This document shows positions 63,736 to 64,000 of a DNA stretch of 64,000 bases, one piece after another. Numbering within the stretch: the stretch's first letter is position 1; the number at the start of each line of letters is the position of its first letter. Location of the stretch: the NCBI GenBank assembly GCA_049997955.1, contig JAEBDY010000004.1, positions 434,001 through 498,000 of the forward strand, written 5' to 3'. Origin of the DNA: Umezawaea sp049997955 (GTDB lineage Bacteria; Actinomycetota; Actinomycetes; Mycobacteriales; Pseudonocardiaceae). Made by a program: the position numbers and the translations under genes. A model generated the notes under the pieces. It saw only the letters and a list, made by a program, of their open reading frames with translations, had not been told where the DNA came from and made no database searches.

Positions 63736-64000
63736 GTGAACAGCGCGACCGACTACTCCCCCGACAGCTCCACCGCGGGTGACCTCCAACTGGTGGACAT
63801 GGCGAGGGCCGGTGACGGCAGAGCGTTCGAGGAGCTCTACCGACGGCACCACGCCTCCGCCCGCAGCTTCGCGCGCAGCCTGCTGGGGTCCGCCCAGAAC
63901 GCCGACGACATCGTCGCGGAGTCGTTCGTCAAGGTGTTCCAGCGCATAGTCTCGGGTGGTGGTCCGACCACCGCGTTCCGGGCCTACCTGTTGACCACGG
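63736..64000 (+). CDS. ECF-type RNA polymerase sigma factor (partial, runs off the window)
   Basis: 88 codons visible from the GTG at 63736, with AGGAGG 6 nt upstream. After a short, serine-rich lead, region 2 reads ARAGDGRAFEELYRRHHASA, then LLGSAQNADDIVAESFVKVF (the -10 and core-binding helices), and goes on into AFRAYLLTT. This pattern is typical of actinomycete ECF-like sigma factors often encoded beside a zinc-finger anti-sigma domain. Region 4 lies outside the window. Proximity to the exopolysaccharide operon makes a regulatory link possible but unproven. Confidence 0.9.
   Translation, partial: MNSATDYSPDSSTAGDLQLVDMARAGDGRAFEELYRRHHASARSFARSLLGSAQNADDIVAESFVKVFQRIVSGGGPTTAFRAYLLTT

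Noticed and set aside
1..64000. CRISPR arrays, tRNA or rRNA genes.
   Set aside because: No regularly spaced repeats, no cloverleaf-like segments with CCA-type ends and no conserved rRNA motifs were noticed on either strand. This was by eye only; a tRNAscan/CRISPR search would be decisive.

Overview
The window is very GC-rich, shows strong G/C preference at codon third positions, and uses many GTG starts. Together with an Lsr2 nucleoid protein, a SARP remnant, a probable F420/FMN luciferase-like enzyme, a modular type I PKS, SnoaL-like proteins, MmyB-type and XRE-cupin regulators and a PAS/GAF/SpoIIE phosphatase, this points to a filamentous actinomycete. A Pseudonocardiaceae-like genome (Saccharothrix/Actinosynnema/Lentzea type) is my best guess; this is inference from gene content, not a database match. 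I saw no rRNA, tRNA or CRISPR array.

Region 1 (1-13.2 kb) is a biosynthetic island between IS5-type transposase remnants. On the minus strand a 2214-aa single-module, fully reducing PKS (KS-AT-DH-ER-KR-ACP, the layout of mycocerosic acid synthase) overlaps by 4 nt a 754-aa fusion of a thioester reductase and a luciferase-like monooxygenase. This looks like a pathway that builds a methyl-branched acyl chain, releases it reductively as an aldehyde or alcohol, and may then oxidise it within the same polypeptide. A branched-chain aminotransferase and a clipped NTF2-like gene sit between two further IS remnants.

Region 2 (13.3-36.4 kb) is accessory chromosome: regulator/enzyme pairs (XRE-cupin/SDR, TetR/hydrolase, TetR/GAP membrane protein with a perfect 24-bp palindrome, MmyB-type/SDR), a GT1 glycosyltransferase, an NmrA-like protein, a Nudix hydrolase, a WcbI-like protein, a DszC-like flavin monooxygenase divergent from an atypical P450, and secreted proteins. 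Decayed pieces lie between them: APH-like phosphotransferase, APC permease, IS110 transposase and SpoIIE phosphatase.

Region 3 (36.9-47.3 kb) holds an Lsr2 homologue, a scar made of MFS and SARP fragments, a manganese catalase plus NRAMP importer operon, and a stress-signalling group: a SpoIIE phosphatase, a PAS-GAF-PAS-PP2C-HATPase-STAS protein that carries a whole partner-switching module in one chain, and a STAS protein without the usual phospho-acceptor serine.

Region 4 (47.4-64 kb) is an exopolysaccharide locus. Leftward: a BY-kinase/Wzz-like protein, an LCP protein with its core deleted, and a low-molecular-weight tyrosine phosphatase. Rightward: a nine-gene operon, mostly with 4-nt stop/start overlaps: membrane 4,6-dehydratase, epimerase, UDP-sugar dehydrogenase, a double GT4 glycosyltransferase, DegT aminotransferase, priming phosphoglycosyl transferase, acetyltransferase, flippase and polymerase. 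The set resembles a bacillosamine-type (PglF/E/D/C) pathway feeding Wzx/Wzy assembly. After a 1.4-kb stretch without a recognisable gene, an ECF-type sigma factor begins and runs off the window.
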